A stretch of 64,000 nt of DNA from JAKAIY01 sp963809385 (GCA_963809385.1 CAWEJL010000004.1:1-64000), one strand, 5' to 3'. Positions 25,061 through 34,401 are shown, counted from the stretch's first letter. Made by a program: numbers and translations. The notes: generated by a model from the letters alone, not told the origin.

Positions 25061-26065
25061 TCTCATCCACCTCCGATGCCTCGGGATACGGCGCTTCCAG
25101 CGCGAACTTCACGCCCGCCGCGACTGTCCGCGTCAACCTGCTGGCGCATCTCGTCGAGCGCCGCCGCGGTCGCGATGCCTTCGGCCTCCAGCCACGCGGC
25201 CATGAGCTTGATCGGGTCGCGGTCGCGCCGCCACGTCTCTTCTTCCTCGCGCGGGCGATAGTAGGCGCGCTGGATGTCGCCGACGTGGTGGCCGTAGTAG
25301 CGGTAGGTGTCGCAGAGCAGGAACGTCGGGCCTTCGCCCGCGCGCGCCCGCGCCACCGCCTGCTCCGAGGCCTCGCGGACCGCGCGCACGTCCTGCCCGT
25401 CCACATGCGTGACCGGGATGCCGAACGCCGCCGCGCGCGCGCCCAGCTCACCCGCGTGAGTCTCGGTGTAGTGGGTGTACTCGCCGTAGAGGTTGTTCTC
25501 GCAGACGTAGATCACGGGCAGCTTCCAGAGCGCGGCCATGTTCATGACTTCGTAGAGCAGCCCCTGCCCCAGCGCGCCATCGCCGAAGAAGCAGACCGCG
25601 ACGCGGTCAATGCCCTGCTTCTTGCTGGCCATCGCCGCGCCGGTCGCGATGCCCGCGCTGCCGCCGACGATCGCGTTGGCGCCGAGGTTGCCGGTGTCCT
25701 GGTCGGCGATGTGCATGCTGCCGCCCTTGCCGCGGCAGTAGCCCGGCCTCTTTGCCCAGCAGCTCGGCGAACATGCGGTCAATCGAGGCGCCCTTGGCCA
25801 GGCAGTGGCCGTGGCCGCGATGCGTGCTGGTGATGTAGTCGTCGCGGCGCAGCGCGGCGCAGACGCCGACCGCGACCGCTTCCTCACCGCTGTACAGGTG
25901 CGCCAGGCCCGGCATGCGCGCCGTCATGTACAGATCGTTGACCTGCTCCTCGAACTGGCGAATTTCGAGCATCTGCCGGTAGATGCCCAGCCACTGTTCG
26001 GCTGTTGGCCCGCTGCCGCTTCCCCGCTGACGTCGCGCGGCTGGCGACGTGTCCGTCTGTGACAT
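25047..26065 (-). CDS. 2-oxoacid dehydrogenase E1 alpha subunit (two frameshifts)
   Basis: Thiamin-diphosphate-binding subunit, about 339 residues after repair. Motifs: IYRQMLEIRQFEEQVNDLY, GLAHLYSGEEAVAVGVCAAL, TSTHRGHGHCLAKGASIDRM, then in the next frame KGGSMHIADQDTGNLGANAI and the ThDP motif GDGALGQGLLYEVMNMAALW ending ENNLYGEYT. The first shift near 25750 is repaired by removing one G from GCCGGGCTAC. The second, near 25130, leads to VDENVYA. Both would be single extra bases, so a sequencing slip is likely. ATG 26065 has GAGGTT upstream. It follows the GntR gene by 80 bases. Confidence 0.87.
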
Positions 26066-26145
26066 CCCGTAACCTCTCTGTTGAATGGGCTGTGTGGGCG
26101 CGCCGTCTTGAACGCTGGCAGGCTGCGCGCCGGTTATGTAGGGAT

Positions 26146-26880
26146 TTAGGGCCGCGTCTCCCCAGCGGGCGCGGTCGTGGGCATGCTGTCCAGCGCGGCT
26201 TGCGCGTCCGCGCGGACCTGGGCGAGGTGCGCGCGCATCGCTGCCCGCGCTCCCTCCACATCGCGCCGCTCGATCGCTTCTAGCAGCGCCCGGTGATTGA
26301 CTTGCCCGCGCTCCGGTCCGCCCGGCGCGGAGAAGATGAGCTTGCGCTGCTCGGCGAGCAGGTCCACGATCGAGTCCACCAGTGACAGGATCAGCGGATT
26401 GCGCGTCGCCAGCGCGAGTGTCCGGTGGAAGGCGTTGTCCGCCGCGATGTAGTCCTCGGACTGATGGAGCGCGACGTCCATCCGCTCGATGGCCTCGCGC
26501 AGCGCCGTGACCTGCGCCGCATCGGCGCGTTCCGCCGCCAGGGCGGCGATCTCCGGCTCGATGATCTCGCGCATCTCGACGAGATACTCGGGGCTTTGCA
26601 GGCGCCCGACGCGCATCATCAGGCTGATGGAGGAGCGCATGGCGTCGGAGGTGTTGTCGGTGACGACCGTGCCGCGCCCCTGCGTCATCTCGACCAGGCC
26701 CATCTGCGCCAGCGTCTTCAGCGCCTCGCGCACCGCCGTGCGGCTGGCTCCGAAGGCGACCGCTAGCTCGCGCTCCGGCGGCAAGCGGTCGCCCGCGCGC
26801 AGCTCGCCGCGCACGATGCGCTCGCGGATCTGGTCAACAATGCCCTCGAAGAGCTTGCCGCGCTCGACCGGCTGGTACAT
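26146..26880 (-). CDS. GntR-family regulator, FadR/FCD subfamily
   Basis: Regulator of 244 residues. The N-terminal winged helix is RIVRGELRAGDRLPPERELA plus GASRTAVREALKTLAQMGLV. The FCD all-helical sensor has EMREIIEPEIAALAAERA and the metal/ligand histidines in DNAFHRTLALATRNP and VNHRALLEAIERRD. FCD regulators commonly respond to 2-oxoacids, hydroxyacids or related carboxylates. ATG 26880 is chosen since GGGAG is six bases before it. It is the first gene of the E1-M24-E2 operon, and two family-type operators lie just upstream, so it probably represses its own operon. Confidence 0.9.
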   Translation of the reverse strand: MYQPVERGKLFEGIVDQIRERIVRGELRAGDRLPPERELAVAFGASRTAVREALKTLAQMGLVEMTQGRGTVVTDNTSDAMRSSISLMMRVGRLQSPEYLVEMREIIEPEIAALAAERADAAQVTALREAIERMDVALHQSEDYIAADNAFHRTLALATRNPLILSLVDSIVDLLAEQRKLIFSAPGGPERGQVNHRALLEAIERRDVEGARAAMRAHLAQVRADAQAALDSMPTTAPAGETRP

Positions 26881-26917
26881 GCGCGCTCCCACCGCTGGTC
26901 CGGCGCCGCCGGACGCT

Positions 26918-26945
26918 TGGTCGTACCGGTATGATGGTCATACCA
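26918..26945 (-). promoter_or_regulatory. tandem FCD-GntR operators
   Basis: TGGTCGTACCG at 26918-26928 and TGGTCATACCA at 26935-26945. Both fit the subfamily consensus TnGTnnnACnA, the second exactly and symmetrically. Centres are 17 bases apart and 38-65 bases upstream of the regulator's start codon, where the minus-strand promoter must be. Confidence 0.7.
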
Positions 26946-27033
26946 ATTGGGACAAGTATTCCTGATTGCGGGCGTCTTGTCAAGCCCCTTGCGAGTGAAT
27001 TCTTTGGATCGATGTTCTCTGGGGCGAGGGCGT

Positions 27034-27105
27034 AAAAAAAGAGCAGGCGCCGGTCGAGATTCCGTATCCCGCCGACGCCCGCAACGCCCACAAACTGGGC
27101 GCCTG
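27034..27105 (-). terminator. intrinsic terminator of the DUF4190 gene
   Basis: On the minus strand CAGGCGCC (27105-27098) and GGCGCCTG (27051-27044) form the outer stem, with an inner CGCCCA/TGGGCG hairpin, followed by CTC and seven T. The position, 16 bases past the stop codon, is right. Confidence 0.65.
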
Positions 27106-27120
27106 GCGAGTTCTCTTTAT

Positions 27121-27585
27121 TTATTGAGGAGGAGTAGCGCTAACCATCGCTGCGATGAAGACGATAAAAATGCCATAAGCCACCCAGCCCGCAATCTGGA
27201 GATATCCGAGAACGAGCCCGGCGATCGCCATGCCCCGCCCTTGAATCATGTTGTTGGACTGGTTGATCTTGTTGAATCCGAGGTGGCCGCAGATGATGGC
27301 GGGGATGGCTGTAAGGCCAAGCGTGCACATGCCAACGATCCCGAGGATCATGCTGGCCGTGGCCAGACCACTGGTACCAGCGGTAGGCAGCACACCCGTA
27401 GGAGCGTATCCTGGCTGAGCATATCCCGGTGGCGCGTATTCCTGTGGCGCGTAGCTTGGCGGCGGTGGCGCGTAGCTTGGCGGTGGCGCGTAGCTTGGCG
27501 GTGGCGCGTAGCTTGGCGGCGCCATCGGAGGCTGATAGGGTGGCTCATTCCCGCCTGGGTACTGCGGAGGATACTGGTCGGACAT
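27121..27585 (-). CDS. DUF4190-type small membrane protein with Pro/Tyr-rich N-terminus
   Basis: Protein of 154 residues. Residues 1-70 are low complexity with repeats of APPPSY and similar units (PPSYAPPPSYAPPPSYA). Residues 75-150 carry two membrane segments in the DUF4190 pattern: ATASMILGIVGMCTLGLTAI, GHLGFNKINQS, GRGMAIAGLVLGYLQIAGW. The function is unknown; such proteins are common in Gram-positive-type and Chloroflexota genomes and may sit in envelope assemblies. It stands alone with its own terminator. Confidence 0.8.
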   Translation of the reverse strand: MSDQYPPQYPGGNEPPYQPPMAPPSYAPPPSYAPPPSYAPPPPSYAPQEYAPPGYAQPGYAPTGVLPTAGTSGLATASMILGIVGMCTLGLTAIPAIICGHLGFNKINQSNNMIQGRGMAIAGLVLGYLQIAGWVAYGIFIVFIAAMVSATPPQ

Positions 27586-27829
27586 GCCGCGTCTCCAGTC
27601 TTGAGATGGGATTACTCAACGTGGAACTACTCAACGATGGCAGCCCGCTATCAAGATAACCCAGCTTGTGTGAATACACAAGCGCCAGCTTGCGAACACC
27701 ATTGTCTCACGAACACGCAACAAGCTAGCGCTTGGCGTCCACTGGGTCGAGTATAGCGCCTGTTAATACCCCATCGGGCCTGTTTGCCCGGATTGCGGAA
27801 TGGGTTGCCACACCTGGCCATCGCACGCG

Positions 27830-30013
27830 CTACCCACGCTCCCGCGCGTCCAGCGCCGCCTTCACGCGCGCTGGGGTGAACGGGATCGCCCGCACGCGCG
27901 CGCCGCAGGCGGCGTAGATCGCATTGGCGACGGCGGGCGCGGTTGTGACCATCGCTGGCTCGCCCGCGCCGAGCGGCGGCTGATCGGGCCGGTCAAGCAG
28001 CTCGATCTCGATCGCTGGGATTTCGGAGAAGGTCAGGATGGGGTAGCTCTCCCAGTCGAGGCTGGCGGCGCCCTCCGGCGTGAAGCGAAATTCTTCTTTG
28101 AGCGCGCGGCTCAGCGACTGGATGACGTTGCCCTCGATCTGGTTGCGCACGCCATCGGGGTTGATGATCTGCCCGCAGTCATGCGCCACCACGATCCGCC
28201 GCACGCGCACGGCGCCGCTTGCCGCGTCCACCGCGACCTCGGCGACGGTGGCGACGTAGGCCTCGGTATTCTCGTAGCGCGCGAACGCCAGCCCGCGCCC
28301 CTCGCCCGCTGGCAGCGGCTCGCCCCAGCCCGCGCGCCGCGCCGCCGCTTCCACGCACGGCCCGCGCGCGCGGGTCATCCAGGTAGCGTAGGCGGAACGC
28401 CAGCGGGTCCGCGCCCGCCGCCGTCGCCAGCTCATCCATGAAGGACTCGTTGGCGAAGGCGTTGGCGAAGGCGCCCAGGCTGCGCATCGAGGAGGAGCGC
28501 AGCGCGGCGCGCGCCAGCCAGTGGAGCGTCACGCGCTGGTCGGGCAGGGTGTAGTCGGTGGGCGCGTTGCGGTCGCCGCCCAGGAAGAAGCCGCGTGGCG
28601 GCGGCTCCGGCGCGCCAATCAGCCGCCCGGCGACGAAGTCGCCCGCCTGGCGCGGACGGTTGGCGTGTGACGGTGACCACCCCGCGAAGTCCCAGCCGCT
28701 GATCGCGCCGTCCGCGTCCAGCCCGCCGCGCAGCTCGATCACCATCGCTGGCGATTTCGGCTCCCAGGCGAACTCATCCGCGCGCGACCACTGTAAACGC
28801 ACTGGCTGGCGCAGCTCGCGCGCGAGCAGGGCCGCGTCCGCCGCCACGTCATCTGAGCCGTTCTGTCCGTAGCCGCCCGCGCCCTCCATGTGGATCACCC
28901 GCACACGCTCCAGTCGGCGTTCGCAGCAGATCGGCCAGCGCCGCGCGCAGCGGGTAGACGCCCTGCGTGGAGCTCCAGACGGTCACTGTCTCGCCATCGG
29001 TAGCTGGCCACCGCGCACGACGGCCCGATGCGAGGCATGCGCCTGGAACGGCGTGGTATACGTCGCGCTCAGCCGCGTCGCCGCCCGCCCCAGCGCCGCA
29101 TCCACGTCGCCACTGGTGGTGATGACGCGGTCGGTGGCGGGTTCCTGGCGCAGCGACTCGTGCACCGTCTCCATCGCGGGCAGGGCTGGCCCCTCGCTCC
29201 AGGTCACGCGCAGGTCGCGCGCCGCGCGGATCGCCACTTCCTCGCGCTCCGCCACCACGGCGACGAAGTCGCCCAGCCGCACGACGCGCGCGCCGCCGAT
29301 GGCGCTGTCGTCCAGGCTCAGCAGCGTCGCGCCGGGGCGCGGCGGGCGCACGAGCCGCGCATGCAGCATGCCGGGCAGCCGCAGGTCCTGGACGAACGAG
29401 GGCTGGCCGGTGAACTTCGCGGGCAGATCCAGCCGGGGCGCGGAGGTCCCGACGAGGCGGTAGTCCTCTGGTCGCTTGAGCGGGGCGGTGTCGGAGATGT
29501 CGCGGTCGAAGCGCCCGCCCGCCATCAGCCCGGCGTAGCTGACGCGCGGGCCTGGCTGATCGCGCAGCGTGATCACGCCATCGCGAACGGTCAGCTCATC
29601 CGGTGTGGCGTTCAGCTCGGACGCCGCCATCTCCAGCAGCGCCGCGCGCGCGGTGGCCGCCGCGCGCCGCAGGATCATGCCGCTGGTCTCGATGGTCTTG
29701 CTGCCAGCGGTATAGCCCTCGTCCGGTGTGCGGCCCGTCTCGCCCATCACCATCTGGATGCGCGCCAGCGGCACGTCCAGCTCCTCGGCGACGATCTGCG
29801 CCAGCGCCGTGCGGACGCCAGTTCCCAGCTCCACTTTGCCGCTGTAGACGATCACCGTGCCGTCTGGCTCGATGGCCAGCCAGTCGTCGAGCCGCCGGGA
29901 TGGCTCGCCCCAGACGGGGCGCGGGCCGCCTGCGACCTCCGAGAGCGCGGGCTGTCCCGCTGGGTTGGCGGCCAGTTGGGATTGGTCGGATTGGTGGGTG
30001 GCATGCCAGCCAT
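27830..30013 (-). pseudogene. molybdenum hydroxylase large subunit (aldehyde oxidase/xanthine dehydrogenase family), several frameshifts
   Basis: Molybdopterin-binding subunit of about 727 residues if repaired, in the isoquinoline oxidoreductase/nicotinate-dehydrogenase-B style. In order: SRRLDDWLAIEPDG and VIVYSGKVELGTGVRTALAQ, YTAGSKTIETSGM, DYRLVGTSAPRLDLPAKFTG, ATYTTPFQAHASHRA, then in other frames HMEGAGGYGQNGSDDVAADA, SLGAFANAFANESFMDELA, VVAHDCGQIINPDGVRNQIE and GAGEPAMVTTAPAVANAI. The last holds the catalytic Glu. Frame changes are needed near 29940, 28985 and 28360. Since all segments are intact in amino-acid terms, these may be sequence errors. The ATG overlaps the small-subunit stop (TAATG). 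It hydroxylates an N-heterocycle or oxidises an aldehyde; the substrate is unknown. Confidence 0.8.
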
Positions 30014-30486
30014 TAGTTTTCTTCTCCCCACATCAGCGTTTCCGCCCGCCGGACCGCCCGCACGATGCGCGCGTGCGAGCCGCAGCGGCAGAGGTTGCCG
30101 TCCAGCGCGGCGCGGACCTGCTCGTCGGTTGGGTGCGGCGTGCGCCAGAGCAGCGCGGCGACCGCCATGATCATGCCGTTGCTGCAGTAGCCGCACTGCG
30201 CCGCCTGCTCATCGAGAAACGCCTGCTGGACGGGATGTAATTCGCCATCCTCCACCAGCCCTTCGAGGGTCGTGATGCGCGCGCCGTCCGCCTCGCCCAC
30301 CGGCAGCATGCAGGTGGTCACCGCCTCCGCCCCGCGCAGGACGGTACACGCGCCGCACTGCTCCAGGCCGCAGCCATAGAGCGGCGCGCTCAGCCCAAGC
30401 TCGTTGCGCAGCACGTAGAGCAGCGGCGTGTCCGCCGTCGCCGCCACCTCATGCCGTTTGCCGTTTACCGTGATGTTGATCGCCAC
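30013..30486 (-). CDS. molybdenum hydroxylase 2Fe-2S subunit
   Basis: Protein of 157 residues with two 2Fe-2S clusters. N-terminal ferredoxin-type cysteines: YGCGLEQCGACTVL with a further Cys in TTCMLPVGE. C-terminal cluster: QCGYCSNGMIMAVAAL and GNLCRCGSHARIVRAV. It passes electrons from the molybdenum centre of the large subunit. No FAD subunit is nearby, as in two-subunit isoquinoline/nicotinate-type enzymes that use a cytochrome acceptor. It starts at GTG 30486 with AGAAGG upstream. A promoter with a LacI-type operator lies 112-140 bases upstream. Confidence 0.9.
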   Translation of the reverse strand: MAINITVNGKRHEVAATADTPLLYVLRNELGLSAPLYGCGLEQCGACTVLRGAEAVTTCMLPVGEADGARITTLEGLVEDGELHPVQQAFLDEQAAQCGYCSNGMIMAVAALLWRTPHPTDEQVRAALDGNLCRCGSHARIVRAVRRAETLMWGEEN

Positions 30487-30597
30487 AACCGTGCGCCTTC
30501 TCTTCTCGTACGTGCGTTATCAGCGCCCGATACTGACCACTATTTCCCGATGCGCGCTCATCGCTAATCCCAACGATTCGCCGCGCCCGGTGCGCTC

Positions 30598-30626
30598 ACT
30601 GTACTCTAGAGACAATCGTTTGTCCA
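30598..30626 (-). promoter_or_regulatory. promoter with embedded LacI-type operator for the molybdenum hydroxylase
   Basis: On the minus strand: TGGACA (30626-30621), 17-base spacer, TACAGT (30603-30598). The palindrome GACAATCGTTTGTC (30611-30624) overlaps the -35 and fills most of the spacer, an ideal repressor position. The same -10 hexamer, TACAGT, is used at the LacI gene's promoter. Confidence 0.72.
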
Positions 30627-30820
30627 TGGACGCTAGCGCGCTTGCGGCGTCCACTCGGCGGGTGGTTGATGACCGCGCCACACAATATCCACTGGTAGAC
30701 CTTAGATCGCATGGAGGACCTCATGGGAGATGGCGGGCTCGCTCCGGAGGCGCGGGCGACGGTATTGGTGGAGCGACGGGGACATAGGCCGCGCGTCACT
30801 AGGCTGACGAGATCGAGCGT

Positions 30821-31371
30821 GTGCGGACACAGGGCGGGTCATTCAATAACCCAATCAGTGGCGAGCGCATCATCATCCGCCAGAGCGGCGCGCAGACTGG
30901 CGGCCAGTTGCTGGTCTTCGATCTCTTCCTGCCGCCTGGCGGTCACGTCCCGCGCGTCATGTCCACCCCATCCAGGAGGAGTGTTTCACGATCGTGGCTG
31001 GCCAGGATGCGCTTCCGCCTCGGGCGACGCTCGATCGTCGCCGGGCCGGGCGAGACGGTTCGCATACCACCGCGCGCGGCCCACTGGTTCGGGAACGCGG
31101 GCGCGGCGGTGGCGCATGCGCGGGTGGAGGTGCGGCCCGCCCTGCGCATGGAAGAGCTGTTCGAGTCGTCCGAGGCGATCGGTCAGGCGGCGAAGCATCC
31201 CGGGCGCACGGCTGCCGCATCCCGCAGACCTCGCGCGCTCTCCTGCTCCAGTTCCAGCGCGAGGTCGCCGTCCCCAATGCGCCCGCGTTCCTGGTGCGCG
31301 CCGCGCTGACTCCGCTCGCCTGGCTGGGAGAGCGCCGCGCCAAAAGCCGGGGTCAGCATGGGCGGGGATGA
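30821..31371 (+). pseudogene. cupin-domain protein, frameshifted
   Basis: Cupin fold pieces are spread over three frames: FNNPISGERIIIRQSGAQTG and LLVFDLFLPPGGHVPR, then HPIQEECFTIVAG, then RLGRRSIVAGPGETVRIPPR with AAHWFGNAGAAVAHARVEVR, and finally a C-terminal part LLLQFQREVAVPNAPAFLVR. At least three indels separate them. Single-domain cupins of this type often act as small sugar or aromatic-compound-handling proteins. GTG 30821 is a nominal start. It is divergent from the molybdenum hydroxylase and could share its operator. Confidence 0.6.
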
Positions 31372-31439
31372 GCGGCCCGGCGAGACAGCGCCCACGCGCG
31401 CGAGCGCCGTTCAGCGCGTTGGTGGCGCGCTTCCGCTGG

Positions 31440-32532
31440 AGCTCCGAATCGCCCGCGCCTATCGCCCGCTCACGGACCGCTGGCGAAGCGTCGCCGTCGA
31501 GGCGCGCGGCGACGACGCTGCTCGGCGTCAGCTTTCCGCCCGCTCCAGGCCGAAGCGCTGGGGCTGGATACCCAGGAGGCGCTACGAACGCTGCTCACCT
31601 ACCCCTTTCAGATCATCCGGCTGGGCGCGTACTGGAACCGCATCGAGCCCGCGCCTGGCCAGTGGCGACCCGATGCGCTCGACTGGCAGATCGAGGCCGC
31701 TGAGCGGGCGGGGAAACAGATCATCCTCGATGTGGGCGCGGTCAAGACCTTCGGCTATCCTGAGTTCTTCGCGCCCGCGCACCATCTCAGCCAGCCGTTG
31801 CGTGAAGGCGCGCTCGTTGCGCCGAACGCCACCGCCCCTGCTCGACGCCGCGACCGCGTTTGTCACGCGCATCGTCGAGCGCTACCGGGACCGGCGCGCC
31901 ATTGTCGCCTGGCAGGTCGAGCATGAAGCGGTGGACCCGCTCGGCATGGAGCACTCGTGGCGTCTGGCCGCCGCGTTCGTGCGGGCAGAGGCGGACGCGG
32001 TCAGAGCCGACCGATCCCAGCAGGCCCGTCATGCTGAACGGCTTCTTGCCCACCTCCATGCCGGTGCGCGCGCAGCAGTGGTGGCGCACCCGCGACCAGG
32101 GTGATTCGCTGGCCGTGGCGCAACAGCTGGCTGACATCGTCGGGGTAGATTACTACCCGCGTCATGCGCTGGCGGGCGGCAAAATATGGACGGCCTATCT
32201 GGATGGCGCCGGAGCGCGGCGAGCCGCGAAGGGCGGCGGCGCTTGTTCGCCTGGGCGCGGGCGGCAGCGGGCGGCGGCTGATGATCTCCGAGGGGCAGGC
32301 GGAGCCGTGGGAGACGGTCACCACGCCGCCCAATCCAGGCGCCTGGGGCATGTATAGCTGCCTGCCGGAGCATGTCATCGAGAACTACAACCAGTGGATG
32401 AACTGGGCGCAGCGATGCGGTCGCGGCTTGTACGCCTACCTGTTCTGGGGCGCGGAGTACTGGCTGGCGCGCCAGCGGTCCGGCGACCCGCGCTACATCC
32501 AGGCGTTCGCGCGCATCCTCGACGAGGCGTAA
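31440..32532 (+). pseudogene. glycoside hydrolase of clan GH-A type, frameshifted
   Basis: The remains of a (beta/alpha)8 glycosidase: YPFQIIRLGAYWNRIEPAPG, ERAGKQIILDVGAVKTFGYP, ERYRDRRAIVAWQVEHEAVD (the general-acid Glu region), DIVGVDYYPR, then MISEGQAEPWE (probable nucleophile Glu) and a C-terminus YLFWGAEYWLARQRSGDPRY. The pieces lie in three plus-strand frames with at least four changes, and the N-terminus is unclear. It resembles cellulase/beta-galactosidase-like families (GH5/GH42), but I cannot fix which. It begins just after the cupin remnant. Confidence 0.6.
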
Positions 32533-32562
32533 TTCCGCGATCATCCTTGTTTCATCGTTTAG

Positions 32563-32606
32563 CTAGAAACAGTCCGGAGTCAGTGAGACTTCCGGACTGT
32601 TTCTAG
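32563..32606. terminator. long palindrome between convergent genes
   Basis: CTAGAAACAGTCCGGA (32563-32578) pairs perfectly over 16 bases with 32591-32606. It is followed by two direct copies of CTAGACTGTTT-like sequence (32603-32622). It lies between the glycosidase (plus) and the beta-helix gene (minus) and is suited to end both. Confidence 0.6.
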
Positions 32607-32670
32607 ACTGTTTCTAGACTGTTCTCGCTTCGCGTTCACGCGGCCAGGGGCCAAGAGATGCGGCTGCCTC

Positions 32671-34401
32671 TTACACCAGCGTGTACGACGCTACCACGAG
32701 CAGCAGGATCGTCACGAGCAGGCACAGCACGGGCGCGCCGACCACCAGCGCCAGGCGGTAGCGTGTGGCCAGCTTCGACCCGCTGGCGAAGTAGTACAGG
32801 ATCGGGCCAACAATCGGGATGCCCAGTGTCACCGCGCCCCAGCCGAGCCGCTTGCCGCCGCTGAGGTCTTCCCGATGCGCCAGTTCGACGAAAGCCACCG
32901 CCAGCCAGGCGCTATAGAGCGCGAAGAGCAGCAGATTGCCGTAGAGCGAGAGCAGGATCTGGACAATCGAATAGGCGGCGAAGCCGAACGGCTGGAACAT
33001 GGCGGGACCTCCTGGGGTGTAGGTGTTCGTGATGGGCGGAAACCCATTGGCGGATGTGGTCCCCGCCGGAAAGGCGTCAACGATGATTGGCGCCGGCGGA
33101 GCGTTGACGTCGGGCATGCTGGCCTGTGAGGGCGGCGTGGGCGCCTTGCGATAGTCGGGCGGATTGAAGCTGGGGCCTGGCGAGCTAAGACCCGCGTTCA
33201 CATCGCTGGCGAAGAGCCGCAAGGTGATGCCGAAATCGCCGCCGCCATCGAGCGCCAGCGGCGAGCCGCAGGCGTGCGTGACCTCCAGCAGCGGGGGCGC
33301 CGTGGTCGTCGCCTTGTTGTCAGAGAAGCAGTTATTGGCGCCGCTCGGCGCGCCAAGCGCCAGGTCCGCCAGGCCGGAGCCTTTGACGGTGTTATGCTCC
33401 ACGACATTGCCCGAGGCGAGCCACATATTCTGGTCAATATTGCCCAGCACCAGGATGCCGTATTCCGGGTTGTTCACGACCCGGTTGTTCGCGACGTAGT
33501 CCTTGTCGCCTCCCGCGACGAGAATGCCCGTGCCCAGCGGGATATGCGCCCAGACGGTATAAGGCGCCTGCGTGTTGCCGTTGTCATGCACGTAGTTGTT
33601 GATCAGCGCCGCGCCGCGCTGCGGTGGCCCGCCCTCGCTATCGAGCGTGTTGGGGACGATGCCCGCGCTGTTCATATCCCATTCGGAGTTCTCCAGCACG
33701 AGGTTGCCGCCAGCGTTGGTGCCGGAGTATCCCAGCCCGTTCCACTCCGATTTCACATCGTTGATGATCGCGTCGCAGGGGAAGCACTGGCCGATGTAGA
33801 AGCCCGAGTCGGGGCTGCCGGAAGCGTAGGAGTGATCGAATTCGCCGTGTGTCGAGCCGAAGGCGTAGATGCCATAGTCGCCATTGTCGTAGGCGGTCAG
33901 ATAGCTGCCGCGATACCCGGTCTGGTATTCCCAGTAAAAGCCGTTGCCCACGTAGTGATGGGCGGTCATGTTCTCGATGACAACGTTGTCGGCGAGGACG
34001 GTAAAGCCGTTCGTCATCTTGGACTGGCCGTCGAGGATCGTGGCGTTGCGGTCCTCGCCGCGAATGGTAATGCCAGCGGTGCAGACCTTGACGGCCTCAT
34101 GGTAGACGCCGGGCGCGACGAGGATCAGGTCGCCCGCGCTCGCCGAATCAACCGCCGCCTGAATGGTTGGCTTGTCGCCAGGGACATGAATCGTCCGGGA
34201 GAACTGCGCGGGTGGCTGGCCCAGCGGCTGACGCGGCGTTAAATAACCGGGGCATAGTCCGTAGTCGGCGCGGCTCAGCGACTGCGCGTGAGCGGCGGGC
34301 GCCGGGCCAGCGACGATGAGCAGCAGGGCTGCCATCAGGCCAGCGAGCGCGAGCGCGGTGTGCTTCGGACGGCGGTGTCCGGGGGAGCGTGACGTGAGCA
34401 T
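32671..34401 (-). CDS. secreted parallel beta-helix protein with C-terminal PLDc_N-type membrane anchor
   Basis: Protein of 576 residues. There is an N-terminal signal segment (LALAGLMAALLLIVAGPAPA). Residues about 70-350 are a right-handed beta-helix of the pectate-lyase-like type with PbH1 repeats: TIQAAVDSASAGDLILVAPG, VYHEAVKVCTAGITIRG, NVVIENMTAHHYVGNGFYW, SNVVEHNTVKGSGLA-like turns. A Pro-rich linker follows. The last 130 residues have three membrane segments with AVFVELAHREDLSGGKRLGW-like PLDc_N pattern (VAFVELAHREDL, IPIVGPILYYFASG). The helix should face outside and bind or cleave polysaccharide; the anchor keeps it on the cell. ATG 34401 has GAAGAGG upstream. Confidence 0.8.
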   Translation of the reverse strand: MLTSRSPGHRRPKHTALALAGLMAALLLIVAGPAPAAHAQSLSRADYGLCPGYLTPRQPLGQPPAQFSRTIHVPGDKPTIQAAVDSASAGDLILVAPGVYHEAVKVCTAGITIRGEDRNATILDGQSKMTNGFTVLADNVVIENMTAHHYVGNGFYWEYQTGYRGSYLTAYDNGDYGIYAFGSTHGEFDHSYASGSPDSGFYIGQCFPCDAIINDVKSEWNGLGYSGTNAGGNLVLENSEWDMNSAGIVPNTLDSEGGPPQRGAALINNYVHDNGNTQAPYTVWAHIPLGTGILVAGGDKDYVANNRVVNNPEYGILVLGNIDQNMWLASGNVVEHNTVKGSGLADLALGAPSGANNCFSDNKATTTAPPLLEVTHACGSPLALDGGGDFGITLRLFASDVNAGLSSPGPSFNPPDYRKAPTPPSQASMPDVNAPPAPIIVDAFPAGTTSANGFPPITNTYTPGGPAMFQPFGFAAYSIVQILLSLYGNLLLFALYSAWLAVAFVELAHREDLSGGKRLGWGAVTLGIPIVGPILYYFASGSKLATRYRLALVVGAPVLCLLVTILLLVVASYTLV

